Below, piece after piece: positions 34,413 to 42,808 of a stretch of 64,000 nucleotides of DNA. The notes beneath the pieces were generated by a model that had not been told where the DNA came from, ran no database searches, and was given only the letters and a program-made list of their open reading frames with translations. The stretch is taken from contig NZ_FPAA01000005.1 of assembly GCF_900116235.1 (NCBI RefSeq), forward strand, positions 124,001 to 188,000, read 5' to 3'. Every line of letters starts with the position of its first letter. Within the stretch, counting starts at the first letter, position 1. The position numbers and the translations under genes are program-made. This stretch comes from Marininema halotolerans (lineage in GTDB: Bacteria; Bacillota; Bacilli; Thermoactinomycetales; DSM-45169).

Positions 34413-35360
34413 ATGCCTGCCTATTCATCTTTTTCACCGTATCTCACCTTCTTTTGTGAAGAATGGAAGTCGTTACGTGAGTCGGTGCCTCTAACCTTAG
34501 ATGAAAAGGATTTAGAGAAATTACGAGGGATTAATGAAAATATCTCCCTAGAAGAAGTTTCCGATTTTTATTTGCCATTATCACGCTTGTTAAATGTACT
34601 TTTTGCACAGAATCAGGATACTTATCGAGCCACTCGATTGTTTTTAGGCGATATCAGTCCGCAAGTTCCTTTTTTAATAGGTGTTTCGGGAAGTGTCGCG
34701 GTGGGCAAGAGTACAACGGCTCGCGTTTTGCAAGCGTTATTAAGCCGTTGGCCGGATCATCCTCACGTTGAATTGGTCACGACGGATGGTTTTTTGTACC
34801 CGAATGCGATTTTAGAAGAACGGGGAATTATGCATCGTAAAGGGTTTCCTGAAAGCTTTGATCGTCAAGCACTTCTTCGTTTTATGTCGGATGTAAAGTC
34901 GGGTTCACCTGTTGTAACGGCCCCTGTGTATTCCCATCTGACCTATGATATTGTGCCCGATGAAAAAAAGATTGTTCGCCAACCTGATATTGTGATAGTC
35001 GAAGGGTTAAACATTCTTCAAAGTTTGGACGTGGAGGGTGAAGAGCGAGCCTCTCTATTTGTGTCCGATTTCCTCGATTTTTCGATTTATGTGGATGCTG
35101 CTAAGGAAAATATTGCGCGATGGTATGTGGAACGCTTTCAAATTCTGAGAAAGACGGCATTTCAAGATTCGCGTTCTTACTTTCGTCGGTATGCTGATCT
35201 ATCTGAAAAGGAAGCAAAAGCATTGGCCAATCGAATATGGAATGAAATTAACCTACCTAATCTTGAGGAAAATATATTGCCTACAAAAAATCGAGCACGT
35301 TTAATATTGGAGAAAGGTCATAACCATTCAATTGAGCGTGTGAAGTTACGTAAATTATAA
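34413..35360 (+). CDS. coaA: Type I pantothenate kinase
   Basis: 315 residues. Phosphorylates pantothenate in the first step of coenzyme A synthesis. [17 protein letters not shown] is the usual N-terminal helix; the P-loop is [39 protein letters not shown] and [18 protein letters not shown] carry the pantothenate- and metal-binding residues; [11 protein letters not shown] is the Walker B-like strand. The C terminus ([30 protein letters not shown]) matches CoaA. Bacillus commonly carries this type as well as type III. Confidence 0.96.
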   Translation: MPAYSSFSPYLTFFCEEWKSLRESVPLTLDEKDLEKLRGINENISLEEVSDFYLPLSRLLNVLFAQNQDTYRATRLFLGDISPQVPFLIGVSGSVAVGKSTTARVLQALLSRWPDHPHVELVTTDGFLYPNAILEERGIMHRKGFPESFDRQALLRFMSDVKSGSPVVTAPVYSHLTYDIVPDEKKIVRQPDIVIVEGLNILQSLDVEGEERASLFVSDFLDFSIYVDAAKENIARWYVERFQILRKTAFQDSRSYFRRYADLSEKEAKALANRIWNEINLPNLEENILPTKNRARLILEKGHNHSIERVKLRKL

Positions 35361-35390
35361 TGAAAAAAGAGTGAAAGACGGGGGGTTGCG

Positions 35391-37181
35391 ATGAAACCGG
35401 AGGGGAATCGCGAAGAGGAGTTCTTGCTTACTCATGGGAAAAGTTTTTTGCGACAGATGTCAGAAGGTGTGCTTTGGATCAGTTGCCAAGGAAGAATTTT
35501 ATATGCAAATCGGGCAGCGAGTAATTTTTTAGGAAGTAAAGAATTGGGTGGCATGCGGGTGGACGAATTACTTCCAGTGGGCTATTTATCAGAGCCAGTA
35601 CCAATTCACCACCCGGATGGCACCCTCTGTTGGTTGAAGGGAACACAAAAAGTAACAAATAACGAAGACGGGACACTGGTAACTTTACGAGAAGTAACCT
35701 GTGAAGTGGAAGCCATTGAAGCACAGGGATGTAGTGAGAGAGCACGTTTACAAGCGGCTCGCCTTGCCCAGTTAGGCAACTGGGAGTGGGATTTTAAAAG
35801 TGATTATCTGATTTGTTCCGAGGAGATTACACGCTGGTTTGAGGAGAATCATGATCGTAAAATTCCTGTGAAACAAGCATTTTCACTGATTCACCCTGAA
35901 GATAAGAAAAAAGTAATTCAGCAGTTGGATACTGCGATTAATGGGGGTGGACTGGATCTGGAATTTCGCATTTGGCGTCCGGATGGTGAATTGCGAGTTG
36001 TGCGGCAAACCGGAGAGGTTGAATGGAGTTGCGATGGAGATCCTTGTAAGGCTTGGGGTACAATTCAAGACATTACGGATGTCAAACTAGCAGAAGAGGC
36101 TCTGGCCCTTTCTGAAACAAAATTTGGGTCGGTTGTGCAATCGGCACAGGATGCCGTCATTCTCGGAGATTGTAATGGACGCATCCTCTCTTGGAACAAC
36201 GGGGCGGAGACTCTCTTTGGATATACAGAAGAAGAAGTGATCGGAAAGCCTTTTATTATGCTATTGCCTGAGGATCTTCATGAGCTATACCAACAGAAGT
36301 TAGATCGTCAATGGAGTGAGAACCATATTGTATATCCAAGTTGTTTGACTGAAATACAGATGATGAGAAGAGACGGATCGTTGGTACCCGTCGAGATGGC
36401 TTACAGCTTCGGAGGTAAGGTTGAAAACTGGATCTTTATCTGTATCGTCCGTGATATTAGCGAGCGTAAAAAAACCGAAGAAAGACTAAGGCAATCGGAA
36501 AAATTAACGGTGGTTGGCCAATTGGCGGCAGGCGTTGCGCATGAAATTCGCAATCCTTTAACAGCTCTGCGTGGTTTTGTGCAACTCCAATTTGAACAAG
36601 GAGAGGTTCGAGAGATTATGCTCAAGGAGTTGGATCGAATTGAGTGCATCTCCCGAGAATTCCTTCTATTAGCAAAACCGCAATCGATTAGGGTCGCAGA
36701 AGAAGATCCCTATGGTTTATTAACGGATGTGCTTACGTTATTGCAAAGTCAAGCGCACCTGCAACGTATTATGATTGTTACAGAGATTGATAAGCCACTT
36801 CCTCGAATCCGGTGTGAGGCCAATCAGGTGAAACAAGCGGTGATGAATTTATTGAAGAATGCGATGGAGGCGATGGAAGAAGGCGGTACGCTTCATGTTT
36901 GTCTCCAAGGAGATGGTGAAGGGGCGACTTTGACCATTACAGATGAAGGAAAAGGGATTGCTCCTGATCATCTACAGCGGTTAGGGGATCCATTCTTTAC
37001 CACGAAGGAAGACGGGACAGGACTCGGGTTGATGGTGACTCGGCAAATTGTTCATCATCATGGGGGCATCCTTACCTTTGATAGCGAGCTAGAAAAGGGT
37101 ACGACCGTTACCTTATGGTTACCGATTAATACGGACTTTGCAACGGAAGAAGAGAGAGAAGCTGTGCAAATTGTTCAATAG
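35391..37181 (+). CDS. Sensor histidine kinase with three PAS domains
   Basis: 596 residues, no membrane segment, so cytosolic. PAS-like domains lie at about 18-105, 120-235 (a PAC-like LEFRIWRPDGELRVVRQTGEV) and 245-358 (DAVILGDCNGRILSWNNGAETLFGYTEEEVIGKP). The HisKA domain has GQLAAGVAHEIRNPL with phospho-acceptor H384; the catalytic ATPase domain has NAMEAM, DEGKGIAPDHLQRLGDPFFTTKEDGTGLGL. This architecture is like the soluble KinA/KinE-type sporulation kinases, and there is no response regulator nearby, which fits a phosphorelay. It starts 30 bases after coaA, probably in the same transcript. Confidence 0.9.
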   Translation: MKPEGNREEEFLLTHGKSFLRQMSEGVLWISCQGRILYANRAASNFLGSKELGGMRVDELLPVGYLSEPVPIHHPDGTLCWLKGTQKVTNNEDGTLVTLREVTCEVEAIEAQGCSERARLQAARLAQLGNWEWDFKSDYLICSEEITRWFEENHDRKIPVKQAFSLIHPEDKKKVIQQLDTAINGGGLDLEFRIWRPDGELRVVRQTGEVEWSCDGDPCKAWGTIQDITDVKLAEEALALSETKFGSVVQSAQDAVILGDCNGRILSWNNGAETLFGYTEEEVIGKPFIMLLPEDLHELYQQKLDRQWSENHIVYPSCLTEIQMMRRDGSLVPVEMAYSFGGKVENWIFICIVRDISERKKTEERLRQSEKLTVVGQLAAGVAHEIRNPLTALRGFVQLQFEQGEVREIMLKELDRIECISREFLLLAKPQSIRVAEEDPYGLLTDVLTLLQSQAHLQRIMIVTEIDKPLPRIRCEANQVKQAVMNLLKNAMEAMEEGGTLHVCLQGDGEGATLTITDEGKGIAPDHLQRLGDPFFTTKEDGTGLGLMVTRQIVHHHGGILTFDSELEKGTTVTLWLPINTDFATEEEREAVQIVQ

Positions 37182-37299
37182 CAAAAGCAACAACCACCTT
37201 CTTTGAGAAAGTACTACAAGGCTGGATAGAAGGTAAGTCGTGGAGGGTTACCTTGGACCTGCACTGAATCGGATGATCTGAAAGACAGGAGGAATGGTA

Positions 37300-37713
37300 A
37301 TGAATAGCGCGGATTTTGAAACATTTGTGATGGCATTACCCAATGTGCAATGCGTGAAGAACTTTGGCTATTCGTTATTCTTTGTTGGTGATGATCATCG
37401 CTTACCCTTTGTATCAATTGCCCATTCAGACAATGACTTTGATAATGTGTCCAACCTTGATCGTGAAGGTGTATTTCGTCTCAATATCGGAGTAAGCAAA
37501 GCGACGTTTAACGACCTCAATTCTTGTCTACCCGATGGCGAAATTGACTTTTCAATGGTAAATGTGTTTCTACCCCATCCTCACTATGCCTCTCAACATT
37601 TTGTCTGTATCCTTAACCCCGATGGTGATCATGTCGTAAGAACAAAGCAATTGATTAAAGAGGCTCATGCTATTGCAGAAAGTATCCATCAACGTAAGAA
37701 AGATAGGCGGTGA
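37300..37713 (+). CDS. DUF6194-like protein
   Basis: 137 residues from the ATG at 37300 (GGAGG 7 bases before it); the ATG at 37294 is too close to that site. MNSADFETFVMALPNVQCVKNFGYSLFFV, FPLVSIA-type (LPFVSIAHSDNDFDNVSNLDREGVFRLNIGVSKATF) and FLPHPHYASQHFVCILNP resemble the DUF6194 family, whose function is unknown to me. It has no signal peptide. The assignment is moderate, from the conserved PHPxYxxxxxVCxLNP ending. Confidence 0.65.
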   Translation: MNSADFETFVMALPNVQCVKNFGYSLFFVGDDHRLPFVSIAHSDNDFDNVSNLDREGVFRLNIGVSKATFNDLNSCLPDGEIDFSMVNVFLPHPHYASQHFVCILNPDGDHVVRTKQLIKEAHAIAESIHQRKKDRR

Positions 37714-37777
37714 AGGATGTGAAGGATCAATCATCCTTTTGGATAGAGTGGTATTAGGGTGTAGCATTCACTCTATG

Positions 37778-37812
37778 GTGCTGTTGGCTTCTTTGCCGGC
37801 AGCACTTTTTTT
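37778..37812 (+). terminator. Terminator after the DUF6194-like gene
   Basis: GTGCTG-GGC pairs with GCC-CAGCAC around a short internal loop, then seven T. Confidence 0.85.
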
Positions 37813-37983
37813 CATAAGTGGTCCAGTTTTAACTGATCCCTCAGAACCTCCGGCTCTACCTTTTGGATCATCAACCAGCCTGAGAAGATATAAGTAAGGA
37901 ATTAATTCGTGTATGTTTCTAAATGGACGGGATACGCTATAGGCACAGTTGGTGAGAATGATTGGTAGTTAGGGGGAATTCGT

Positions 37984-39042
37984 GTGCCTCGTATCATGGC
38001 TGTGGGGACAGCTGTCCCTGATCATACATTGAAGCAGGATGAAGCTCGCGCTTTTGCAAAGGAATTGTTTCAAGATGCATTCACTAATATTGATCGGTAT
38101 CTCCCCATTTTTGAACATACATCCATACAGACGAGAAGGCTCGCACGTCCGCGCGAGTGGTTTGAAGAAGAGCGACCCTTTTCTGAACGGAACGATGCGT
38201 ATACGGAAACAGCTTGTCAATTGGGAGAATTAGCATTACAACGATGTTTGGAGGCAGCAGGAATTCAAGCGAAGGAAGTGGATCATCTGTTTTTTGTCTC
38301 CACTTCAGGGATTGCTACCCCGAGTATTGATGCACGCTTGGTTCATCGGCTTCATTTTTCACCTCATGTGAAACGGACTCCCATTTGGGGGCTGGGGTGT
38401 GCAGGTGGTGCCGCGGGATTGGCACGGGCATATGAGTATGCACGCGCTTTTCCTGAAAGTCGTGTTGTGTTATTAGCCGTGGAATTATGTAGCCTTACCT
38501 TTCGCAGGGGAGATCGGACGAAAAGTAATCTAGTAGCAACCTCGCTTTTTGCAGATGGAGCAGCAGCTGTTTTAATTACCGGGGATCAAGTTTCTCTGCC
38601 CACACAGAACCGTCCACAAATTATTGACACCCTAAGCACAACATGGCCAGATTCCTTAGATGTGATGGGGTGGGATGTGGATGATAATGGATTGCGGGTG
38701 GTTTTCTCCCGCGATATTCCCAATCTTGTGCGGCGAGAAGTCCGTCCAGCGGTAGAGGGTTTTTTATCGCGACAAGGGTTAGGGTTAGGGGAATTAGACA
38801 GGGTAATTGCTCATCCAGGAGGCATGAAAGTCCTTTCTGCCTATGAGGAAACCCTTGAACTTGATGCACAGGTGTTGGGTTTTTCACGTTCGGTATTAGG
38901 AGAATTTGGGAACATGTCATCGGTTACGGTTTTATTTGTCTTAGAAAGAGAACTAGCAGAACAACATCATGAAGGAAGTTATGGGCTATTAACGGCACTC
39001 GGTCCAGGATTTAGTTCCGAAATGATGCTACTGCAATGGTGA
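37984..39042 (+). CDS. bpsA: Type III polyketide synthase (BpsA-like)
   Basis: 352 residues, start GTG at 37984 after GGGGG. Chalcone-synthase-like enzyme that extends fatty acyl-CoA starters with malonyl-CoA into alkylpyrones. The catalytic triad is complete: C139 (GLGCAGG), H277 (VIAHPGG) and N310 (EFGNMSS). ARPREWFEEERPFSERNDAY and SLFADGAAAVLITG are also as in the family. The next gene encodes an isoprenylcysteine-type methyltransferase, matching the bpsA-bpsB pair of Bacillus subtilis, whose products are alkylpyrones and their methyl ethers. Confidence 0.92.
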   Translation: MPRIMAVGTAVPDHTLKQDEARAFAKELFQDAFTNIDRYLPIFEHTSIQTRRLARPREWFEEERPFSERNDAYTETACQLGELALQRCLEAAGIQAKEVDHLFFVSTSGIATPSIDARLVHRLHFSPHVKRTPIWGLGCAGGAAGLARAYEYARAFPESRVVLLAVELCSLTFRRGDRTKSNLVATSLFADGAAAVLITGDQVSLPTQNRPQIIDTLSTTWPDSLDVMGWDVDDNGLRVVFSRDIPNLVRREVRPAVEGFLSRQGLGLGELDRVIAHPGGMKVLSAYEETLELDAQVLGFSRSVLGEFGNMSSVTVLFVLERELAEQHHEGSYGLLTALGPGFSSEMMLLQW

Positions 39043-39063
39043 AAAAGAAAGGGGAGCAATGTC

Positions 39064-39645
39064 ATGGAGGCAAGTTGGGCATGGTTTTGGGTGGGTGTCC
39101 TCTTGTTACTACGAATCATTGAGTTAATCATTGCTCGTTTCAATACTCGCTGGGCGATTGCCCAGGGAGGATATGAGGTAGGGAAAGGGCATTATCCGCT
39201 AGTTGTGGGGGTTCATCTATTATTCTTTTTCAGCCTCCTATGGGAAACCCGAGGGGGAAGCCCTCCGTTAATGAAAGGTGGAATCGTTGCGTTATTGGTG
39301 TTTCTGTTGGCGCAGGGATGCCGCCTATGGTCATTGTCATCACTCGGACGATATTGGAACACCCGAATTGTTGTAATTCCAGGTCATCAGCCGGTGTTAC
39401 GTGGTCCGTATCGTTATCTTCGTCATCCTAATTATCTCGTTGTCATGGTTGAATTACTCTGTTTCCCCCTGATCTTCAATGCTTGGTGGACTGCGGTTGG
39501 GATCAGTTTACTCAATGGATGGATTCTTCTCTTTGTACGAATTCCTGTTGAGGAAAGTGCTTTAACAGAGGCGAGTCATTATAAAGAAATGATGGGAAGA
39601 CGTCACCGCTTCTTTCCTTGGTTGATCAAAGAATCAAACCAATAG
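39064..39645 (+). CDS. bpsB: Isoprenylcysteine carboxyl methyltransferase-family protein (BpsB/YpbQ-like)
   Basis: 193 residues, an integral membrane protein with about five hydrophobic segments (FWVGVLLLLRIIELII, GVHLLFFFSLLWE, GIVALLVFLLAQGCRL, WWTAVGISLLNGWILLF). The C-terminal GPYRYLRHPNYLVVMVELLCFPLIF and the later VPVEES-type acidic motif (RIPVEESAL) are the SAM-binding signature of the ICMT family. It lies 21 bases after bpsA with GAAAGGGGAGC before the start. Expected to methylate alkylpyrones made by the upstream enzyme. Confidence 0.88.
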   Translation: MEASWAWFWVGVLLLLRIIELIIARFNTRWAIAQGGYEVGKGHYPLVVGVHLLFFFSLLWETRGGSPPLMKGGIVALLVFLLAQGCRLWSLSSLGRYWNTRIVVIPGHQPVLRGPYRYLRHPNYLVVMVELLCFPLIFNAWWTAVGISLLNGWILLFVRIPVEESALTEASHYKEMMGRRHRFFPWLIKESNQ

Positions 39646-39663
39646 CCTGTGTGGTGAAATAGA

Positions 39664-39689
39664 CGAGTGCGATAAGCACTTGTTTTTTT
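39664..39689 (+). terminator. Terminator of bpsAB
   Basis: A 7-bp stem CGAGTGC/GCACTTG (one G-T pair) with loop GATAA, then seven T. Confidence 0.75.
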
Positions 39690-39836
39690 GTTTTCATCAT
39701 ACAGCCAAGGGTTACCAATAGATGGATGAGAAAGTGATAAAATGTTTGCAAAATATATAAAGGGGAAAACAACCTCTAACAGTAGAACGATAACGATGTG
39801 AGTACATGAAAGGAAAAATAAAAGGAGGAGAGGCAG

Positions 39837-40595
39837 ATGTTAGTCAGTGTGAAAGGAATTGGAGGAACCACCGTATCCGGTGTGGATGGCGAGATTGGAA
39901 AAGTGGATGGTTTTTGGATCGATAATGATACATGGACAATGCGCTACCTCGTCGTTGATGTCGGTTCTCTCTTTCATCGACAACGTGTGTTAATCTCCCC
40001 CATCGCTATTGATAAAGTAGATTGGGAACAACAACAAGTGATTCTCACTTTGACTGAGGAACAGGTGAAGAACAGTCCGGAAGTGGATGCAGATCAACCA
40101 TTTACACGGCGGACGGAAAAGGATTTACATCATCACTACGGATGGCCGATTTATTGGGGAGGAACAGGGTTGTGGGGCGGAGGAATGATTCCAGGTGACT
40201 TACTAAACCCCACCGCTGCTGTTGAAGGTGAAAGGAAAACTTCCCATCCAAACGACTTCGATTATATGGATAAGGAATTGGATGATTCAAAGCTTCTCAC
40301 GGTTCATGCGATGATTGGCTATACTTTAAAGACGCATGATGGGGAATTAGGGCAAGTCCATGATTTTATCATCGACGATCATAGTTGGAGCATTCAATAT
40401 CTTGTTGTTGATGCAGGAAACTGGTTATCTAGCAAAAAGGTGATGATTGATAAAACCTCGATTGTTAAAGTGAGCGTTGAAGATGCTTATATCCATGTCG
40501 ATCTTGTCAAAGATAATGTAAAGGGGTCCCCAGAATTTGATCCGAGTGATCCTGTCAACGGAGATCGCTATGATTACTACGGACGGTCGAAATAA
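39837..40595 (+). CDS. Protein with two PRC-barrel domains
   Basis: 252 residues. Two repeats of a PRC-barrel: first VSGVDGEIGKVDGFWIDNDTWTMRYLVVDVG, second LKTHDGELGQVHDFIIDDHSWSIQYLVVDAG, each followed by V(L/M)I(S/D)xxxI and an IxVxLxxxxVKxSPExD motif. They are joined by a 60-residue linker containing GWPIYWGGTGLWGGG. PRC-barrels bind RNA or photosynthetic and division proteins in other groups; the role in Bacillota is not well known. No signal peptide. AAAGGAGGAG precedes the ATG. Confidence 0.88.
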   Translation: MLVSVKGIGGTTVSGVDGEIGKVDGFWIDNDTWTMRYLVVDVGSLFHRQRVLISPIAIDKVDWEQQQVILTLTEEQVKNSPEVDADQPFTRRTEKDLHHHYGWPIYWGGTGLWGGGMIPGDLLNPTAAVEGERKTSHPNDFDYMDKELDDSKLLTVHAMIGYTLKTHDGELGQVHDFIIDDHSWSIQYLVVDAGNWLSSKKVMIDKTSIVKVSVEDAYIHVDLVKDNVKGSPEFDPSDPVNGDRYDYYGRSK

Positions 40596-40627
40596 AAAAC
40601 GAGCGGAATTTTTCCGCTCGTTTTTTT
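40594..40627. terminator. Bidirectional terminator
   Basis: A perfect 15-bp stem AAAAAACGAGCGGAA with its complement and a TTT loop, between the PRC-barrel gene and the convergent peptidase gene. Confidence 0.93.
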
Positions 40628-40654
40628 ATGTTCTTCGATGAAGAAAAACATGGG

Positions 40655-42013
40655 TTACTTTGCTTGTTCGCCAGGAACAGGGAACTTAGATTTGCCAAGG
40701 TTTTTCACCTTACTTTTACCAGGGGAAGGAAGATTTTTTTCAACGGCCATATTTCGTACAAGCAAGGTAACGAGTTTTCCCATCTTGTCAATATTACCTT
40801 TATTGATCTTATCAATGGTATCTTCATCCGAGTGATAATATGGATCCGTGTGCCAGTTGAGGAATGCAACGGGGATACCCGCAGCCTCAAAGGAGGCATG
40901 GTCACTCCGTGTCGAGGATGAGCGTTCATAGGGGAAACGATAAGTTTGAATATAGTCCTCGGCTCTGTCTGCTACGAAGGATGTCGCATTGGGATCTGCC
41001 GTCATCAGTCCCATGGTATCTCCGACGCCAACCATGTCCATATTGATCATGGCTGCGATGTTTCCTTTTTCTTCAGGAGTAAGCGAGTTGACATATCGAG
41101 CGGAGCCGACCAGCCCAACCTCTTCAGCACCAAAGAAAATGACTTTTACATTGTGATTTAGTTTTTCATCGGATAGAGCTTTAGCCACCTCGAGCAGGGT
41201 TGAGGTGCCTGAGGCATTGTCATTGGCAGCGGGAGCATCGACACCATCATAATGGGCGCCAATGACAATGGTTTTTGCTTTGGCTTTATTTCCGCGCTTC
41301 GCTTTAATGGTCCCAATCACATTTTGTGAATAGCTGGGGTTCATCTCAATATCCGCTTTTATGGTCGCTTTTACAGAAGCTTCTGTGGTCACTTTCGTAA
41401 GAAGTGCTTCACCATCCGCTTTACTTATTCCGAGGGCTGGGATATCACCAGGGGATCCAAGGGTGCCATTTAAGCTACCCTCTACGTTGTTATAAATGAT
41501 AACCCCGATTGCTCCAGCCTTTGCTGCCTGCTTTTGCTTTTCAAAGAAAGTAATTTCACCCCGTTGAATCAAGGCAATTTTGCCCTTCAAATCTTGATTT
41601 TGCACATCTTCTGCCCGTCCGAGACCAGCAGTTGCCAATTTAGCCGTAATCCCTTTTTTATCGGTTCCTTGGGAGTAGGAAAAGGGACGGGATTCGATGT
41701 CGTTTCCAGCCACCTTTAGTTGTGAACCCTGGGATAGATAGGCCATGATCGGGAAGGTTTGCCGTTCCACTTTGATTCCTGATTTCTTCAGGTGCTTCTG
41801 AATGTAATCCGCAGCGTGATGCTCTCCATCAAAACCAGTAACACGGGCATTATCTTTGTTAGCTAGCTTAGCAATATGTTTGTAAATGCGGTCTTTATTA
41901 ATCTCATCGGCAATTTGATTGGTTTGGATAGGCGTTGCAAAGGCGGATGTAGTCAAAAGCATCCCTATACCGAGGGTAACAACAAGTCCAGCTCGAAAGT
42001 AACGTTTTTGCAT
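40655..42013 (-). CDS. Secreted M28 aminopeptidase with PA domain (YwaD-like)
   Basis: 452 residues. Signal peptide (AGLVVTLGIGMLLTTSAFA), a protease-associated domain insert (about 125-235: GKIALIQRGEITFFEKQKQAAKAGAIGVIIYNN) and the M28 zinc domain: VIGAHYDGVD, AANDNASGTS, FFGAEEVGLVGS, MINMDMVG and HASFEAAGIPVAF with the metal ligands His, Asp, Glu, Asp and His. The C terminus is Lys-rich (GKSKVKNLGKSKFP). It probably trims N-terminal residues from peptides outside the cell, in line with the nearby proteases and peptide importer. TTGGAGGG precedes the ATG. Confidence 0.93.
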   Translation of the reverse strand: MQKRYFRAGLVVTLGIGMLLTTSAFATPIQTNQIADEINKDRIYKHIAKLANKDNARVTGFDGEHHAADYIQKHLKKSGIKVERQTFPIMAYLSQGSQLKVAGNDIESRPFSYSQGTDKKGITAKLATAGLGRAEDVQNQDLKGKIALIQRGEITFFEKQKQAAKAGAIGVIIYNNVEGSLNGTLGSPGDIPALGISKADGEALLTKVTTEASVKATIKADIEMNPSYSQNVIGTIKAKRGNKAKAKTIVIGAHYDGVDAPAANDNASGTSTLLEVAKALSDEKLNHNVKVIFFGAEEVGLVGSARYVNSLTPEEKGNIAAMINMDMVGVGDTMGLMTADPNATSFVADRAEDYIQTYRFPYERSSSTRSDHASFEAAGIPVAFLNWHTDPYYHSDEDTIDKINKGNIDKMGKLVTLLVRNMAVEKNLPSPGKSKVKNLGKSKFPVPGEQAK

Positions 42014-42051
42014 GATGGTCCCTCCAACTGTGAATTTTTTCCTCCCCTCGC

Positions 42052-42098
42052 ATTCTATTAAATAATTCGATTAATTGTCAATAGAATGACAATTAATC
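42052..42098 (-). promoter_or_regulatory. Promoter of the M28 gene with an inverted repeat over the -35 box
   Basis: On the minus strand TTGACA (42076-42081), an 18-base spacer and TAGAAT (42052-42057). A perfect 12-bp inverted repeat with a 6-base gap (GATTAATTGTCA ... TGACAATTAATC, 42069-42098) spans the -35, an operator-like placement for an unknown regulator. Confidence 0.55.
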
Positions 42099-42110
42099 CT
42101 AAATGTCGAC

Positions 42111-42144
42111 AAAAAAACCGGCTTAGGATACAATCCCGGCCGGT
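42111..42144 (-). terminator. Terminator of the DUF3465-like gene
   Basis: A 6-bp stem ACCGGC/GCCGGT with a 16-base loop and a run of T on the minus strand. Weaker than most in this window. Confidence 0.6.
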
Positions 42145-42166
42145 AATATGTTATTTATGCATTGAT

Positions 42167-42652
42167 TTATTTATAAACAGTACCACCGTACTCGACATAC
42201 CCTAGTGGATCGTGAACAAAGTGAATCACAGCATCGCAGCAATTGTGAGGAGTTTCATAGGCCTCATCGGCTGGGATGAATTCCCCTTTTAATTTGATGG
42301 GCTCACCTGCTTGAAGATTAGGGATTTCACCATCGGTACCCTGATCATCGATGCGAATGGACACAAAGGCTTGATCAGGGACTTCGGAGGCATCTCCATT
42401 TTCGATATCTTCCACATTTAAGTTATTAACAAGCAAATGCTGGTGTTCTTTGTCTTCATCGTATCCCCGATTTTCTGCAATGGTACCTGTAACAGTGACG
42501 ACCGTTTTTTCCTCATCTTGTGCGGTAACATCGTGTTTGCTGGTTTGATCACCAACGAGGGATGCAGGTGAAGCGTGGGAAGTAGCTGCGAAGGGGATAA
42601 TAAGGGCCGCAGCAAGCAGGAGAGAAAGCAACCACTTCTTCTTGAGTAACAT
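42167..42652 (-). CDS. Secreted DUF3465-like protein
   Basis: 161 residues. A signal peptide (KKWLLSLLLAAALIIPFAATSHA) is followed by an acidic beta-rich domain: VVTVTGTIAENRG, HLLVNNLNVEDIENG, VSIRIDDQG, LQAGEPIKLKGEFIPADEAYE, and a C terminus HNCCDAVIHFVHDPLGYVEYGGTVYK. The latter resembles the VIHWTHHDP-type ending of DUF3465 proteins (OB-like fold, function unknown), with Phe-Val in place of Trp-Thr. The Cys pair CC is unusual for an exported protein. AGGAGG-like site upstream. Confidence 0.6.
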   Translation of the reverse strand: MLLKKKWLLSLLLAAALIIPFAATSHASPASLVGDQTSKHDVTAQDEEKTVVTVTGTIAENRGYDEDKEHQHLLVNNLNVEDIENGDASEVPDQAFVSIRIDDQGTDGEIPNLQAGEPIKLKGEFIPADEAYETPHNCCDAVIHFVHDPLGYVEYGGTVYK

Positions 42653-42764
42653 GATAAGCCTCCTTTAATATGGAAAAAAATATATAACAAAAGGTTTGCA
42701 CACCCATTATACATACAATTTAATATCAATGAAATAAAAATTTTGCGATATCTTTCTTAATAAA

Positions 42765-42795
42765 ATAAAAAAAGCCCCTATGAGAGCAGGGCTTT
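42765..42795 (-). terminator. Terminator of the ThyX-like gene
   Basis: AAAGCCC/GGGCTTT stem with a long T-run on the minus strand. Confidence 0.85.
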
Positions 42796-42808
42796 AAAAA
42801 GTCGAAGA

